A stretch of 42,074 nucleotides of DNA from Candidatus Accumulibacter adjunctus (GCA_000585015.1 JFAX01000016.1:41925-83998), one strand, 5' to 3'; positions 10,505-19,288 are shown, numbered from the stretch's first letter. Program-made: numbers and translations. Notes: a model not told the origin generated them from the sequence alone.

Positions 10505-10783
10505 CTACTGTGTCAGGCCCGAAGTGTTGACCAGGTCCGATGCCGGTGGCGGCGCCTGGACCTTGATCACACCGTCGGCGATCAACTTGCGGACGATCTG
10601 TTCCTGCAGTCCGAAAGAACGGACGAAGCCCTCCAGCGGCATGACCACCTGCTGCGTCGGCGTCAGGTGAACTTCCTGCTTTCCTTCTGCGTTGGTCGTC
10701 GGCGTCGCAGTGCCGAAATCGATCCGGATCAGCGGCCCGGTGATGGCGATATTGAGGATTCCGTCGGCAAAACTGGTCTGCAT
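10505..10783 (-). CDS. Conserved small protein of unknown function
   Basis: A 92-residue soluble protein beginning [14 protein letters not shown], with alternating hydrophobic residues suggesting beta strands, then a conserved-looking [20 protein letters not shown] segment and a C-terminal tail rich in P, A and Q. I do not recognise a named domain, although short proteins like this ('VVMPLEGF' type) recur in Rhodocyclaceae-like genomes. AAGGGAAG precedes the ATG at normal spacing, which makes the gene call firm. It is the first gene of a pair with trmL; nothing in the sequence gives its role. Confidence 0.65.
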   Translation of the reverse strand: MQTSFADGILNIAITGPLIRIDFGTATPTTNAEGKQEVHLTPTQQVVMPLEGFVRSFGLQEQIVRKLIADGVIKVQAPPPASDLVNTSGLTQ

Positions 10784-11001
10784 CTTCTTCCCTTCGCTGC
10801 TGGTGGGTCGGATGAGGCGATGTCATGGTGCGAGCCACGGCAGGCCTTGCCGCAGGCGACTGCGGTGAGCCCGCAGTCTACCTCCGCAACGGGCTTGCCG
10901 TACAGCCCGATGCTGCGGGCGCGGCCACCCGCAGCGGGCAGGTGACAACCTTGCCGATCGCCCGCATCAGGATGGCGACGACAGGCCGACGGCCAGTCGA
11001 G

Positions 11002-11057
11002 AAAAGGCCCGGCCGTGGCAGGAAAGCGCCGAAGCGCCCCGCTGCCACTGCCGGGCC
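11002..11057 (-). terminator. Intrinsic terminator of the DUF485-actP operon
   Basis: Arms at 11006-11021 and 11042-11057 are 16 bases each and pair at 15 positions; the exception is C against A on the plus strand. On the minus strand the stem is followed directly by TTTTC (11001-11005). It lies 50-105 bases beyond the actP stop codon. Confidence 0.7.
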
Positions 11058-11063
11058 CGCGCC

Positions 11064-11106
11064 GTGGCTGACTGACTACTCAGCCACGACCCTGGGGCTT
11101 TGCCCC
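11064..11106. repeat. Two small hairpins after the actP stop codon
   Basis: GTGGCTGA (11064-11071) pairs with TCAGCCAC (11080-11087), and GGGGC (11094-11098) pairs with GCCCC (11102-11106) around a TTT loop. Both lie between the actP stop and the main terminator, and may act as a 3' mRNA barrier or be by-products of base composition. Confidence 0.4.
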
Positions 11107-11108
11107 GC

Positions 11109-12836
11109 TCAGTGACCCGAGGCCGTCGCGGCTCCGAGTCCGGTTTCCGAGCGGACCTTCTGTGCCGGGTACAACGACCGCTCGAGCTTGGCCTGCGCGC
11201 TGTTGTCCATCTTCGACACCAGGTAGATCACCACGAAGGCAGCGGTCATCGAGAACAGTGCCGGCGACGAGTAGGGGAACCAGGCGCTCCCTTTCGGGTT
11301 CTTCAGCACCGCCTCCCAGACCGAAGCCGAGAGGATGGTCAGCCCCACCGAAAGGACGAGACCGACGATTCCGCCGGCGACGGCACCCTTGGTCGTGCAG
11401 TCCTTCCACAACACCGACATGAAAAGCACCGGGAAGTTGGCCGAGCAGGCGATGGCGAAGGCGAGCATCACCATGTAGGCGACGTTCTCCTTCTCGAAGG
11501 CGATGCCGAGGAAGACCGCGACGATGCCGAGGCAGACGGTGGTGATCTTCGAGACGCGCAACTCGGACGCGGAATCGGCGTTGCCGTGCTTGAACACCGT
11601 CGCATACAGGTCATGCGAGACGGCCGAAGCTCCGGACAGCGTCAGACCGGCAACCACCGCCAGGATCGTCGCGAAGGCGACTGCCGAGATGAAGCCGAGG
11701 AAGACGTTGCCACCGACCGCGTTCGACAGGTGGATGGCGGCCATGTTGCCACCGCCGCGCAGGCCGTCCCAGACCGGCTTGCCGTCGGCGCCGACCGCCT
11801 GCACGCCATCGACCATCTTCGGCACGTAGTAGGCCGCTGGGTCCTGCGTCAGCATGACGATGGCGCCGAAACCGATGATGAAGGTCAGGATGTAGAAATA
11901 GCCGATCCAGGTCGTCGCCCAGCCGACGGACTTGCGGGCTTCCTTGGCACTGGGCACGGTGAAGAAGCGCATCAGGATGTGCGGCAGGCCTGCGGTACCG
12001 AACATCAGCGCCATGCCGACCGAGATCGCCGAGACCGGATCCTTGATCAGCGCACCCGGAGCCATGATCGCCCCGTGCTTGGCATGCACCTCGACCGCCT
12101 TGGCAAACAGCGCTTCGGGATTGAAGCCGAACTGGAAGAGCACCGCCAGGGCCATGAAGGTGGCACCGGTCAGCAGCATGATGGCCTTGATGATCTGCAC
12201 CCAGGTGGTCGCCGTCATGCCGCCGAACAGAACGTAGCACATCATCAGCGCACCGACGATGATCACCGCAACCGTGTACTCGAGACCGAACAGCACCTTG
12301 ATCAGCTGACCGGCGCCGACCATCTGGGCAATCATGTAGAAGGCCACGACGACCAGCGAACCGGTGGCGGCAAAGGTCCGCATCGGAATCTGGGCAAAGC
12401 GGTAGGCGGCGACGTCGGCAAAGGTGAACTTGCCGAGATTGCGCAAGCGTTCGGCCATCAGGAAGGTGATCACCGGCCAGCCGACGAGCCAGCCGATCGA
12501 GAAGATCAGCCCGTCGAAACCATTGGCAAAGACCAGCCCGGAGATGCCCAGGAACGACGCCGCCGACATGTAGTCGCCAGCAATCGCCAAGCCATTCTGG
12601 AAACCGGTGATGCCACCGCCGGCGGTGTAGAAATCGGCGGCGGACTTCGTCCGTGCCGCTGCCCATTTGGTGATGCCCAGCGTGACGGCGACGAAAATGC
12701 CGAACATGGCAATCGCCACCCAGTTCGTCGCCTGCTTGGTGGTGTTGCCGAGATCGGCTCCGGCGGCGAAGACGCCACCAACGGCCAGCACGCCCGCGGC
12801 GAGAAAGAGGGCATGACGCATCGATTGGCTGATCAT
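11109..12836 (-). CDS. actP: Cation/acetate symporter ActP
   Basis: ActP is a sodium:solute symporter (SLC5 family) that takes up acetate and some other short-chain monocarboxylates across the inner membrane. The 575-residue product has an N-terminal hydrophobic leader ending VFAAGA and about 13 further membrane segments. Family marks include [56 protein letters not shown] and [14 protein letters not shown]. Its ATG overlaps the stop of the DUF485 gene by four bases, the standard yjcH-actP arrangement. If the host is Accumulibacter-like, rapid acetate uptake is central to its physiology; that part is inference from known biology. Confidence 0.94.
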   Translation of the reverse strand: MISQSMRHALFLAAGVLAVGGVFAAGADLGNTTKQATNWVAIAMFGIFVAVTLGITKWAAARTKSAADFYTAGGGITGFQNGLAIAGDYMSAASFLGISGLVFANGFDGLIFSIGWLVGWPVITFLMAERLRNLGKFTFADVAAYRFAQIPMRTFAATGSLVVVAFYMIAQMVGAGQLIKVLFGLEYTVAVIIVGALMMCYVLFGGMTATTWVQIIKAIMLLTGATFMALAVLFQFGFNPEALFAKAVEVHAKHGAIMAPGALIKDPVSAISVGMALMFGTAGLPHILMRFFTVPSAKEARKSVGWATTWIGYFYILTFIIGFGAIVMLTQDPAAYYVPKMVDGVQAVGADGKPVWDGLRGGGNMAAIHLSNAVGGNVFLGFISAVAFATILAVVAGLTLSGASAVSHDLYATVFKHGNADSASELRVSKITTVCLGIVAVFLGIAFEKENVAYMVMLAFAIACSANFPVLFMSVLWKDCTTKGAVAGGIVGLVLSVGLTILSASVWEAVLKNPKGSAWFPYSSPALFSMTAAFVVIYLVSKMDNSAQAKLERSLYPAQKVRSETGLGAATASGH

Positions 12837-13150
12837 TTCTGGTTGGCCTCCTTGATCACTTCGGCGGTCATCTCATCGAAATCCGAGTTCGCCTTGCGCA
12901 CATAGACGTTGGTGATGGCGATGGTGAATACGATCACGCCAACCCCCAGCGGGATGCCGATCGTCATCACCATCCCCGGAGCCAGCGGCGTGCCCAGCCA
13001 CTCCTTGTTGAAGGCGATGAGCAGGATGTAGCCGTAATAGGCGATGATCATCAGAATCGACATGAAGATGCTGTAGCTCGTGCGCTTGCGGACCAGCTCG
13101 TGGTACTTGGGATTGGCTTCAATCCGTGCAACGATGTCGTCGTTGGCCAT
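12833..13150 (-). CDS. DUF485 membrane protein, partner of ActP
   Basis: A 105-residue DUF485 protein (YjcH type) encoded directly upstream of actP. It has two membrane segments, around residues 29-47 ([19 protein letters not shown]) and 60-80 ([20 protein letters not shown]), between short charged ends. DUF485 proteins almost always accompany acetate-type symporters and are presumed to assist or regulate them; the mechanism is not established. The ATG at 13150 ([11 protein letters not shown]) has AAGGAAGGAAG in front, so I rejected the longer frame reaching 13276. Confidence 0.9.
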   Translation of the reverse strand: MANDDIVARIEANPKYHELVRKRTSYSIFMSILMIIAYYGYILLIAFNKEWLGTPLAPGMVMTIGIPLGVGVIVFTIAITNVYVRKANSDFDEMTAEVIKEANQK

Positions 13151-13542
13151 GTGTCTTCCTTCCTTGTTTTGGGTGGACAGCCTGTGTTGATGTGGACTGC
13201 GCCCGCGAGCATAGGGCTCACTCCTTACCCCATCCTTACAGCACGATTTCTCGCGGAATGGCTGCTGGCGCAGCATCGCCGACCGAGCATGCCGTCGACA
13301 ACGAGCTCATGCCGCCAACCCGGCTGGGCGTGGCAACGCCAAGGCAGCCGCCAAGGCGCCTCTACGAGCGCTGGGTGGCATGCGCTGCGGCCAAGCGGTG
13401 GTCACGGCCGATCCCCCAGGGCCGGAACGACCGTTGACGCCGCCGGCGCTCGAAGTCTCCGCCGCAGTGGCAACAATTTCACGGTCAGCAGGCCTCTTCT
13501 GGTTAGAATTCGACTCCACGACCAGCCCCCGACACCGCCAAG
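13151..13542. other. Intergenic region between divergent actP operon and ligase cluster
   Basis: This 392-base stretch must hold the promoters of two divergent operons. On the minus-strand side there is a direct repeat (listed separately). On the plus side TAGAAT at 13504-13509 is a possible -10 for the acyl-CoA ligase gene, but no good -35 is found 16-18 bases before it. Open frames through the stretch look like chance. Confidence 0.55.
13208..13239 (-). promoter_or_regulatory. Direct repeat and possible -10 upstream of the actP operon
   Basis: Reading the minus strand, GTAAGGA occurs twice (13239-13233 and 13228-13222), spaced exactly 11 bases, about one helical turn. It is followed by TATGCT (13213-13208), a possible -10. 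A same-face direct repeat is typical of response-regulator sites, but no particular regulator can be named. Confidence 0.35.
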
Positions 13543-15177
13543 ATGAACGATGCCAGTCTGCTCCCCGACCTGATCCGCCGCTCGGCAAGTCGCCAGCCTG
13601 ACGCTTCGGCGCTGGGTTGTGGCGCTCAGTCGATGAGTTACGGCGAACTGCAGTGCGCGGTCAACGGCTTTGCCAGCGGTCTACTGGAGCTGGGCCTGGA
13701 ACGCGGCGAACGGGTGGCCATCTACCTCGAGAAGCGCCTGGAGACGGTCGTCGCCAGTTTCGGTGCCGCCGCCGCCGGCTGCGTCTTCGTGCCGCTGAAT
13801 CCACTGCTCAAGGCGGAGCAGGTCGCCTACATCATGCGCGACTGCAACGTTCGCGCGTTGGTCAGCTCCAGCGAACGCCTCGCCCTGCTGACGCCCGTAC
13901 TGTCCTCATGTCACGACCTGCGCCATCTGATCGTCGTCAACAGCCGGGCCTCGGCCAGCAGCGGCAGCCCGCTCGCCCGGATCGACTGGGACGAACTGCT
14001 GCAGGCCCCTGCGCAAGGGGGTCACCGGGTCATCGACACCGACATGGTGGCGATCCTGTACACCTCGGGCAGCACGGGAAAACCGAAAGGTGTCGTCCTC
14101 TCGCACCGCAACATGGTTGCCGGTGCCATCAGCGTTGCCGGATACCTCGAGAACAACGCCGACGACACCCTGCTGGCAGCCCTGCCGCTGTCCTTCGACG
14201 CCGGCTTCAGCCAGCTGACGACGGCCTTCCACGTCGGCGCCCGCGTCGTCCTGTTGAACTATTTGCTGCCGCAGGACGTCCTCAAGGCAATGGCGCGCGA
14301 GCGGGTCAGCGGACTCACGGCCGTGCCGCCGCTGTACATCCAGTTGTCGCAGATCGAGTGGCCGGCGGTCATCAGCGAGCGGTTGCGCTATTTCGCCAAC
14401 ACCGGCGGCCGCATGCCGCGCGAGACCCTGGCCGCACTGCGGGCCCGGTTGCCGAACAGCAAACCCTACCTGATGTACGGCCTGACCGAGGCATTCCGGT
14501 CGACCTTCCTGCCTCCTGAGGAGGTCGACCGGCGGCCCGATTCGATCGGCAGAGCGATCCCCAATGCGGAGATCCTGGTTCTGCGGGAGGACGGGTCGCC
14601 CTGCGTCGCCAACGAGCCGGGTGAACTGGTCCATCGCGGTGCGCTCGTCGGGCTCGGATACTGGAACGACCGGGAAAAGACCAGCGAGCGCTACAAAGCC
14701 CTGCCGGCCGGCGTGGCCGGTCGCGATGCCGGCCTGGTACTGCCGGAGATCGCCGTCTTCTCCGGCGATACGGTCCGGATGGACGAAGAGGGCTTCCTCT
14801 ATTTCATTGGCCGGCGAGACGAAATGATCAAGACATCCGGCTACCGGGTCAGTCCGACCGAGGTTGAGGAAATCGTCTATGCGACGCGCCTGGTCGGTGA
14901 GTGTGTGGCCTTCGGCGTCGACCACCCGACGCTTGGCCAGGCGATTCAGCTGATCGCCACTCCCGCCAGCGGCGACCACCTCGACTGCGAGCGGCTGCTG
15001 GCCGCATGTCGCCAGAGAATGCCCGCCTACATGGTGCCGGCGGGAGTCAGCCCGCGGCACGGCCCCCTGCCGCGCAACCCCAACGGCAAGCTCGACCGCA
15101 AGAGTCTGGCAGCCGAGTTCCTGCCCGCCGCAGTGGCCTGCGCGGCGACGACCCCGCTCACCGCCGACTCGCCCTGA
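13543..15177 (+). CDS. AMP-forming acyl-CoA ligase, exosortase-A-associated type
   Basis: A 544-residue member of the ANL superfamily, which activates a carboxylic acid as an acyl-adenylate and then transfers it to CoA or a carrier protein. The core motifs are intact: YTSGSTGKPKG (173-183), YGLTEAF (312-318), GDTVRMDEEGF (408-418) with D409, GRRDEMIKTSGYRVSP (423-438), and the C-terminal catalytic lysine K516 in NPNGKLDRK. The sequence, and the PLP decarboxylase that follows, resemble the ligase/decarboxylase pair repeatedly found beside exosortase A (XrtA) loci. The acid substrate is unknown, and no acyl carrier protein gene is present between the two genes. First gene of a four-gene plus-strand run. 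Confidence 0.82.
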   Translation: MNDASLLPDLIRRSASRQPDASALGCGAQSMSYGELQCAVNGFASGLLELGLERGERVAIYLEKRLETVVASFGAAAAGCVFVPLNPLLKAEQVAYIMRDCNVRALVSSSERLALLTPVLSSCHDLRHLIVVNSRASASSGSPLARIDWDELLQAPAQGGHRVIDTDMVAILYTSGSTGKPKGVVLSHRNMVAGAISVAGYLENNADDTLLAALPLSFDAGFSQLTTAFHVGARVVLLNYLLPQDVLKAMARERVSGLTAVPPLYIQLSQIEWPAVISERLRYFANTGGRMPRETLAALRARLPNSKPYLMYGLTEAFRSTFLPPEEVDRRPDSIGRAIPNAEILVLREDGSPCVANEPGELVHRGALVGLGYWNDREKTSERYKALPAGVAGRDAGLVLPEIAVFSGDTVRMDEEGFLYFIGRRDEMIKTSGYRVSPTEVEEIVYATRLVGECVAFGVDHPTLGQAIQLIATPASGDHLDCERLLAACRQRMPAYMVPAGVSPRHGPLPRNPNGKLDRKSLAAEFLPAAVACAATTPLTADSP

Positions 15178-15298
15178 TGGACTTCGGACTTCCCCATCGG
15201 CACGGCCGGCGTCTGAGGTGTGCGTGGGCCCGATTGGCAAGACCGGGCGCGAACCAGCAGCCCGCGACGATCCGACAACCCTGCAAGGCCAGCCACCG

Positions 15299-16543
15299 GT
15301 GACCAACAGCGAACGAACCCACCCTGCACACGCGCCGATGCACCAGTTTCCGGTCCTCGACGGCGAACTCGTCATCGGCGGCGTGCCACTCAGCCGCCTC
15401 GCCGCACGGGTCGGCCGAACGCCCTTTTACGCCTACGACAGGCGACTGCTGGCAGCCAGGGTGACGGAGCTGCGCTCGTCGTTGCCTGCCGGCTTGAAGC
15501 TGCACTATGCCATGAAGGCCAACCCGATGCCCGCTCTCGTCTGCCACATGGCGAGACTCGTCGACGGCATCGACGTCGCCTCGGCCGGGGAACTCCGGGT
15601 GGCCCTCGATGCCGGCGCCGATCCAGCTGAGATCAGTTTTGCCGGACCGGGAAAGGGTCCTGGCGAACTGCGACAGGCAGTTGCCGCCGGCATCCTGATC
15701 AACATCGAATCGCCGCGCGAGATTCCAGAACTGGCTGCGATCAGCAGCGATACCGGTTGCGCCGCACGCGTTGCCGTCCGCGTCAATCCGGACTTCGAGT
15801 TGAAGAGTTCGGGCATGAAGATGGGGGGCGGAGCCAGGCAATTCGGGGTGGACGCCGAACAGGTGCCGGAACTCCTCGCCGAGATCGGCCGCAGCGGGCT
15901 GGCTTTCGAGGGTTTTCATCTCTTCGCCGGGTCGCAGAACCTGCGTGCCGAAGCGATCGTCGAAGCGCAGTGCAAGAGCTACGAACTGGCCCTCAAGCTC
16001 GCTCGCTTCGCGCCAGCAGACGTACGCTTCCTCAATCTGGGTGGCGGTTTTGGCATTCCCTACTTCCCGGGCGAGAATCGCCTCGATCTGGCGACGGTCG
16101 CCGGCGGCTTGGCCGTGATCGCAGATCGCGCGGCACGGGAGTTGCCGGCTGCCCGTCTGGTCATCGAACTCGGTCGCTATCTCGTCGGCGAGGCCGGCAT
16201 CTACGTCACCCGGATCATCGATCGCAAGCTGTCACGCGGTCAGATCTTCCTCGTCGTTGATGGTGGGCTGCATCACCATCTCGCGGCCTCAGGCAATTTT
16301 GGCCAGGTGATCCGCAAGAACTACCCGGTGACGATCGGCAACCGGATCGGTGCGCCGACCAGCATCGCGGCTTCGGTCGTTGGCCCGTTGTGCACGCCGC
16401 TCGACCTGCTGGCCGATCGCATGCCGCTGGCCGATGCGCAACCGGGCGATCTGGTGGTCATCTTCCAGTCCGGTGCGTACGGCTTCTCCGCCAGCCCACA
16501 GAGTTTCCTCGGTCATCCCGCATGCGTCGAGATCATCGTCTGA
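15299..16543 (+). CDS. PLP-dependent decarboxylase, exosortase-A-associated type
   Basis: A fold-type III (alanine-racemase/ornithine-diaminopimelate decarboxylase) enzyme, 414 residues from the GTG at 15299. The PLP lysine is K73 in LHYAMKANP. Other family marks are SFAGPGKG, HLFAGSQ, LNLGGGFGIPYF for phosphate binding, ELGRYLVGEAGIY and VVGPLCTPLD, the last taking the place of the CESxD-type active-site segment. This set resembles the decarboxylase family linked to exosortase A regions rather than LysA or SpeC. AAGG lies nine bases before the GTG; the ATG at 15338, closer to the family start, is a fair alternative. The substrate is unknown, perhaps an amino acid whose amine product is joined to the acyl group activated by the preceding ligase (inference). 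Confidence 0.82.
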   Translation: MTNSERTHPAHAPMHQFPVLDGELVIGGVPLSRLAARVGRTPFYAYDRRLLAARVTELRSSLPAGLKLHYAMKANPMPALVCHMARLVDGIDVASAGELRVALDAGADPAEISFAGPGKGPGELRQAVAAGILINIESPREIPELAAISSDTGCAARVAVRVNPDFELKSSGMKMGGGARQFGVDAEQVPELLAEIGRSGLAFEGFHLFAGSQNLRAEAIVEAQCKSYELALKLARFAPADVRFLNLGGGFGIPYFPGENRLDLATVAGGLAVIADRAARELPAARLVIELGRYLVGEAGIYVTRIIDRKLSRGQIFLVVDGGLHHHLAASGNFGQVIRKNYPVTIGNRIGAPTSIAASVVGPLCTPLDLLADRMPLADAQPGDLVVIFQSGAYGFSASPQSFLGHPACVEIIV

Positions 16544-16770
16544 GCGCCGTTCCAAGTCAGGCACCGCTCGCGAACGAGTCCACCCCGGCCCACCACCGCC
16601 TCCATGCCACACATCCCAAGAGCCTCTGACTGCCTCCGCCGGAGAGCCATCAGCCTACCGCCACGCCACCGATCGGTCAGCCCGGGTCGGCGCGACGGCA
16701 GTCAACGCCGCGCCATGCGGCGGGCGTCGGCAGCCTGGGCACCTGGGGACGCTGGCTGGAAAGCGACACG

Positions 16771-17991
16771 GTGTCGGAGCGGCGCGTGACGGCCGGTGGA
16801 GGAACGGGACAACTGCCCCGCACACCCTTGCTCGACTGGTCGAGCTTTGCCGGCTCACGGCGTCTGCCTGGCGTACACAGCATCGACGATATCGCCGACA
16901 ACTGCCTGACAACCAGCGGCCGGGCAGCGATCTACCTTGCCTTGCTGCAGTTGCGCCTGAGCCCGGGCAGTCTGGTCCTGATTCCCAGCTACCATTGCCC
17001 GACGATGGTGGCTCCGGTGATTCTGGCCGGCCTGCGGGTAGCCTATTTCGGCATCCGCGCCGACGGCCTGCCGCAACTCGGAACGATCGATGCCGCAACT
17101 GCGGGGCGCGCGAAGGCCATGCTGGTGTCGCACTATTTCGGTCTTGCACGATCGCTGAGAGAGGTGCGTCAATGGTGCGATGCGCGGCAGATTGCGCTGA
17201 TCGAAGACTGTGCCCACTGCTATTTCGGCAGTGCCGGCGAGCGGCCGGTGGGCACCTGGGGCGACTTCGCGACCGCCAGTCTGTCGAAGTTCTTCCCGGT
17301 CCCCGAAGGGGGTGTATTGGCCTCGGCAATGAGGCCGATCGTTTCTCCACACCTCACGCCACAGGGTCTGAGAGCGGAGCTCAAGGCCTGGGCCGACGTG
17401 CTGGAGTCGGCTGTGACTTTCGGCCGCCTGGCGGGTACCCGCTGGCTTCTGGCCGGGCTTTTCGCGCTCAAGAATCGGATCCACCGTACCAGGGCTGCGC
17501 AGCCACTCGAGGAGTCGACGGCCCCGCCCGACATGATGCTCGCCTGTGACATGGCGCGGATCAAGCGAACACCCGCATCGACCGCGGTCGCGCTGCAGAA
17601 GCTGTTGCCACGCGGACGAATCATCGCTCGCCGCCGAGCCAACTATGCCGCCTACGCACGGCATTTCCGCCAGATCGAGGGAGCATTCCCCCTCTACCCC
17701 CACTTGGCCGACGACGCCGTTCCCTACGTCTTTCCGCTCTGGGTCAACGACGCCGACCGTGTGTATCACAGCCTGCGGGCATTGGCTCTGCCGGTTTTTC
17801 GTTGGGACCGGATCTGGCCCGACACGCCCGTCCTGGCGGACGACGTCGGACCTTCCTGGAGCCAGCACGTGCTGCAACTGCTCTGCCACCAGGACCTGAG
17901 CGAAGCTGACGTGGCACGCACGGCGCTCGCGACGCTCGCTCTGCTGTCGTCAGAGGGCCAAACTCCAGCGGGCGGCGCGGGCCAGAAATAG
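16771..17991 (+). CDS. DegT/DnrJ/EryC1-type PLP aminotransferase
   Basis: A 406-residue fold-type I enzyme of the DegT/DnrJ/EryC1/StrS class. Members usually transaminate nucleotide-linked keto sugars, although some act on other substrates. TTSGRAAIYLAL (47-58) is the cofactor phosphate loop, D146 in ALIEDCAH contacts the pyridine ring, and K173 in ASLSKFFPVPEGG is the Schiff-base lysine. The region after residue 190 is divergent from sugar aminotransferases. The GTG start has GGAAAG seven bases upstream. The gene starts 227 bases after the decarboxylase and ends 16 bases before the next gene, so these two are tightly coupled. The substrate is unknown; no nucleotide-sugar genes are nearby. 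Confidence 0.8.
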   Translation: MSERRVTAGGGTGQLPRTPLLDWSSFAGSRRLPGVHSIDDIADNCLTTSGRAAIYLALLQLRLSPGSLVLIPSYHCPTMVAPVILAGLRVAYFGIRADGLPQLGTIDAATAGRAKAMLVSHYFGLARSLREVRQWCDARQIALIEDCAHCYFGSAGERPVGTWGDFATASLSKFFPVPEGGVLASAMRPIVSPHLTPQGLRAELKAWADVLESAVTFGRLAGTRWLLAGLFALKNRIHRTRAAQPLEESTAPPDMMLACDMARIKRTPASTAVALQKLLPRGRIIARRRANYAAYARHFRQIEGAFPLYPHLADDAVPYVFPLWVNDADRVYHSLRALALPVFRWDRIWPDTPVLADDVGPSWSQHVLQLLCHQDLSEADVARTALATLALLSSEGQTPAGGAGQK

Positions 17992-18007
17992 AAAGGTGCA
18001 CCCGAAG

Positions 18008-19075
18008 ATGCCATCATCACTCGCAGTTGCCTGGCAGAACCTGCCGGCAGCAGTGCTGCAGCAGGAGCACGGCCCGTCTGCCGACTGGGACCGCTTGAAC
18101 CTGCGGCGCGGAGGTCTGCCCTTCCTCGCTTCCGACGCCATCGCGGCTGCCCTCGACTCATTTGGTACGGGCCGGGAAAGGCTGCTGGTCGGCCGACAGG
18201 GGCAGAAAATCGTGGCAATGTTCCTGCTTCTGCGAACCTCCGCCGCCGGCTGGCAGACTTTCCAGCCATCACAGCTGCCCCTCGGCGCCTGGGTGGCCGA
18301 TGACACACTGCCGCTGCTCGACCTCGCACGCAGCCTGATTCGCGGACCGCTCGGCCCCTGTCTCCTGTTGTCGGTCACGCAGATCGATCCACTGCACGCC
18401 GCGCGTCCGCCCGACAGCGCCGACAGCCAAAGCAGCGACTACATCCGCACGGCCTGGACCGAGCTGCAGGGAAGTTTTGCCGAGTACTGGAGCCAGCGCG
18501 GCAAGAACCTCCGCCAGAACATGCGCAAGCAGAGGAACCGGCTGGCTGCAGAGGGGATCAGCGGAAGACTTCGCGTCTTCGACCAGCCGCGGGACATGGC
18601 GGCGGCAATCGAACGTTATGGCGCACTCGAGAGCGCCGGCTGGAAGGCGGAGCGGGGTACCGCCATTCATCCCGACAACGCACAAGGGAAGTTCTACCGC
18701 CGCTTGCTGGAGTACGCGGCGACGCGCGGCGAGGCCGTCGTCTTCGAGTACCTGTTCGACGACCGGGTCGTCGCCGCCAACCTGTGCCTGCGACGCGATG
18801 AGGTCCTCGTCATTCTGAAGACGACCTACGACGAGTCGATCCAGTCGTACTCGCCAGCGTTCCTGCTCAGCCAGGACGAGATCGAGCTGCTGTACCACGA
18901 GGGCCGAGTGCAGCGCATCGAGTACTATGGCCGGATGATGGAATGGCACAGCCGCTGGACCGAAACCTCACGCGTCCTCTATCACCTGACTCTCTATCGC
19001 TGGCCGCTCCTGCTGCAGCTTGCCGCCTGGCGCCGGCGGCGAAGACAGGCGCTGGAGTCCCGTTCCGGCCACTGA
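18008..19075 (+). CDS. FemAB-like/GNAT-type acyl- or aminoacyltransferase
   Basis: A 355-residue protein of the acetyltransferase-6/FemAB-like group, in which two GNAT-like folds carry out N-acyl or aminoacyl transfer onto cell-envelope or carrier-linked amines. The middle segment SQRGKNLRQNMRKQRNRLA followed by ALESAGWKAERGTAIH (about 160-220) and the C-terminal VVAANLCLRR ... YDESIQSYSPAFLLSQDEIE segment are typical. I chose the ATG at 18008 because AAAGG lies 11 bases upstream; a GTG at 17996 lies too close to that site. It follows the aminotransferase by 16 bases, suggesting it modifies the amine that enzyme makes (inference). A bidirectional terminator ends the run. Confidence 0.75.
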   Translation: MPSSLAVAWQNLPAAVLQQEHGPSADWDRLNLRRGGLPFLASDAIAAALDSFGTGRERLLVGRQGQKIVAMFLLLRTSAAGWQTFQPSQLPLGAWVADDTLPLLDLARSLIRGPLGPCLLLSVTQIDPLHAARPPDSADSQSSDYIRTAWTELQGSFAEYWSQRGKNLRQNMRKQRNRLAAEGISGRLRVFDQPRDMAAAIERYGALESAGWKAERGTAIHPDNAQGKFYRRLLEYAATRGEAVVFEYLFDDRVVAANLCLRRDEVLVILKTTYDESIQSYSPAFLLSQDEIELLYHEGRVQRIEYYGRMMEWHSRWTETSRVLYHLTLYRWPLLLQLAAWRRRRRQALESRSGH

Positions 19076-19117
19076 GCGCAGGGGACTGGCAAGCCCGCAG
19101 GAACGGCAAAGGGGAAA

Positions 19118-19149
19118 CGAAAGACCGGCTCGTGGCCGGTCGTTTCATC
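19118..19149. terminator. Bidirectional terminator between the FemAB-like gene and tRNA-Pro
   Basis: GACCGGC (19123-19129) pairs with GCCGGTC (19135-19141) around a five-base loop, flanked by GAAA on the left and GTTTC on the right. Plus-strand transcripts meet GTTTCAT after the stem, and minus-strand transcripts meet TTTCGTTT. It sits between convergent units and can serve both. Confidence 0.7.
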
Positions 19150-19170
19150 GTTGCGACTGACTGATTCAAA

Positions 19171-19247
19171 TGGTCGGGGCGCCGGGATTCGAACTCGGGA
19201 CCCCTTGCACCCCATGCAAGTGCGCTACCAGGCTGCGCCACGCCCCG
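19171..19247 (-). tRNA. tRNA-Pro (anticodon GGG)
   Basis: A full 77-base cloverleaf on the minus strand with encoded CCA. The acceptor stem CGGGGCG pairs with CGCCCCG, the D arm is GCGC-AGCCTGGTA-GCGC, the anticodon stem CTTGC/GCAAG encloses the loop ATGGGGT (anticodon GGG, reading CCC/CCU), and the T loop is TTCGAAT. The T stem CCGAG/CCCGG has one A-C mismatch (A52-C62). A consensus -10 lies just upstream and a terminator downstream. Confidence 0.96.
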
Positions 19248-19258
19248 ACGAGCGCGGG

Positions 19259-19288
19259 ATTATAACCGAAAACGAGCCCGCGACTCAG
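19259..19288 (-). promoter_or_regulatory. Promoter of tRNA-Pro
   Basis: A perfect TATAAT on the minus strand (19264-19259) ends 11 bases before the tRNA 5' end. It is followed by a GC-rich CCCGCGC discriminator of the kind seen at stable-RNA promoters under stringent control. The -35 is poor (TGAGTC or a neighbouring register near 19287-19282) and overlaps the end of the merR gene. Confidence 0.6.

Larger units (their letters stand above)
10784..11108. other. Intergenic region between actP and the trmL unit
   Basis: This 325-base stretch holds the actP terminator at 11002-11057 and two smaller hairpins (listed separately). The part from 10784 to about 10990 must contain the promoter of the small-protein/trmL unit on the minus strand, but I see no convincing -35/-10 pair. 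No gene is supported. Confidence 0.6.

Noticed and set aside
11100-12905. A 601-codon plus-strand frame opposite actP
   Set aside because: Antisense shadow of actP, His/Asp/Arg-rich without any domain. The actP reading is unambiguous.
13151-19247. The ligase cluster as a tRNA-integrated island
   Set aside because: The tRNA-Pro 3' end does face the cluster, which would fit integration, but I see no integrase and no second copy of the tRNA 3' end in 13100-13550. Base composition also looks like its neighbours.
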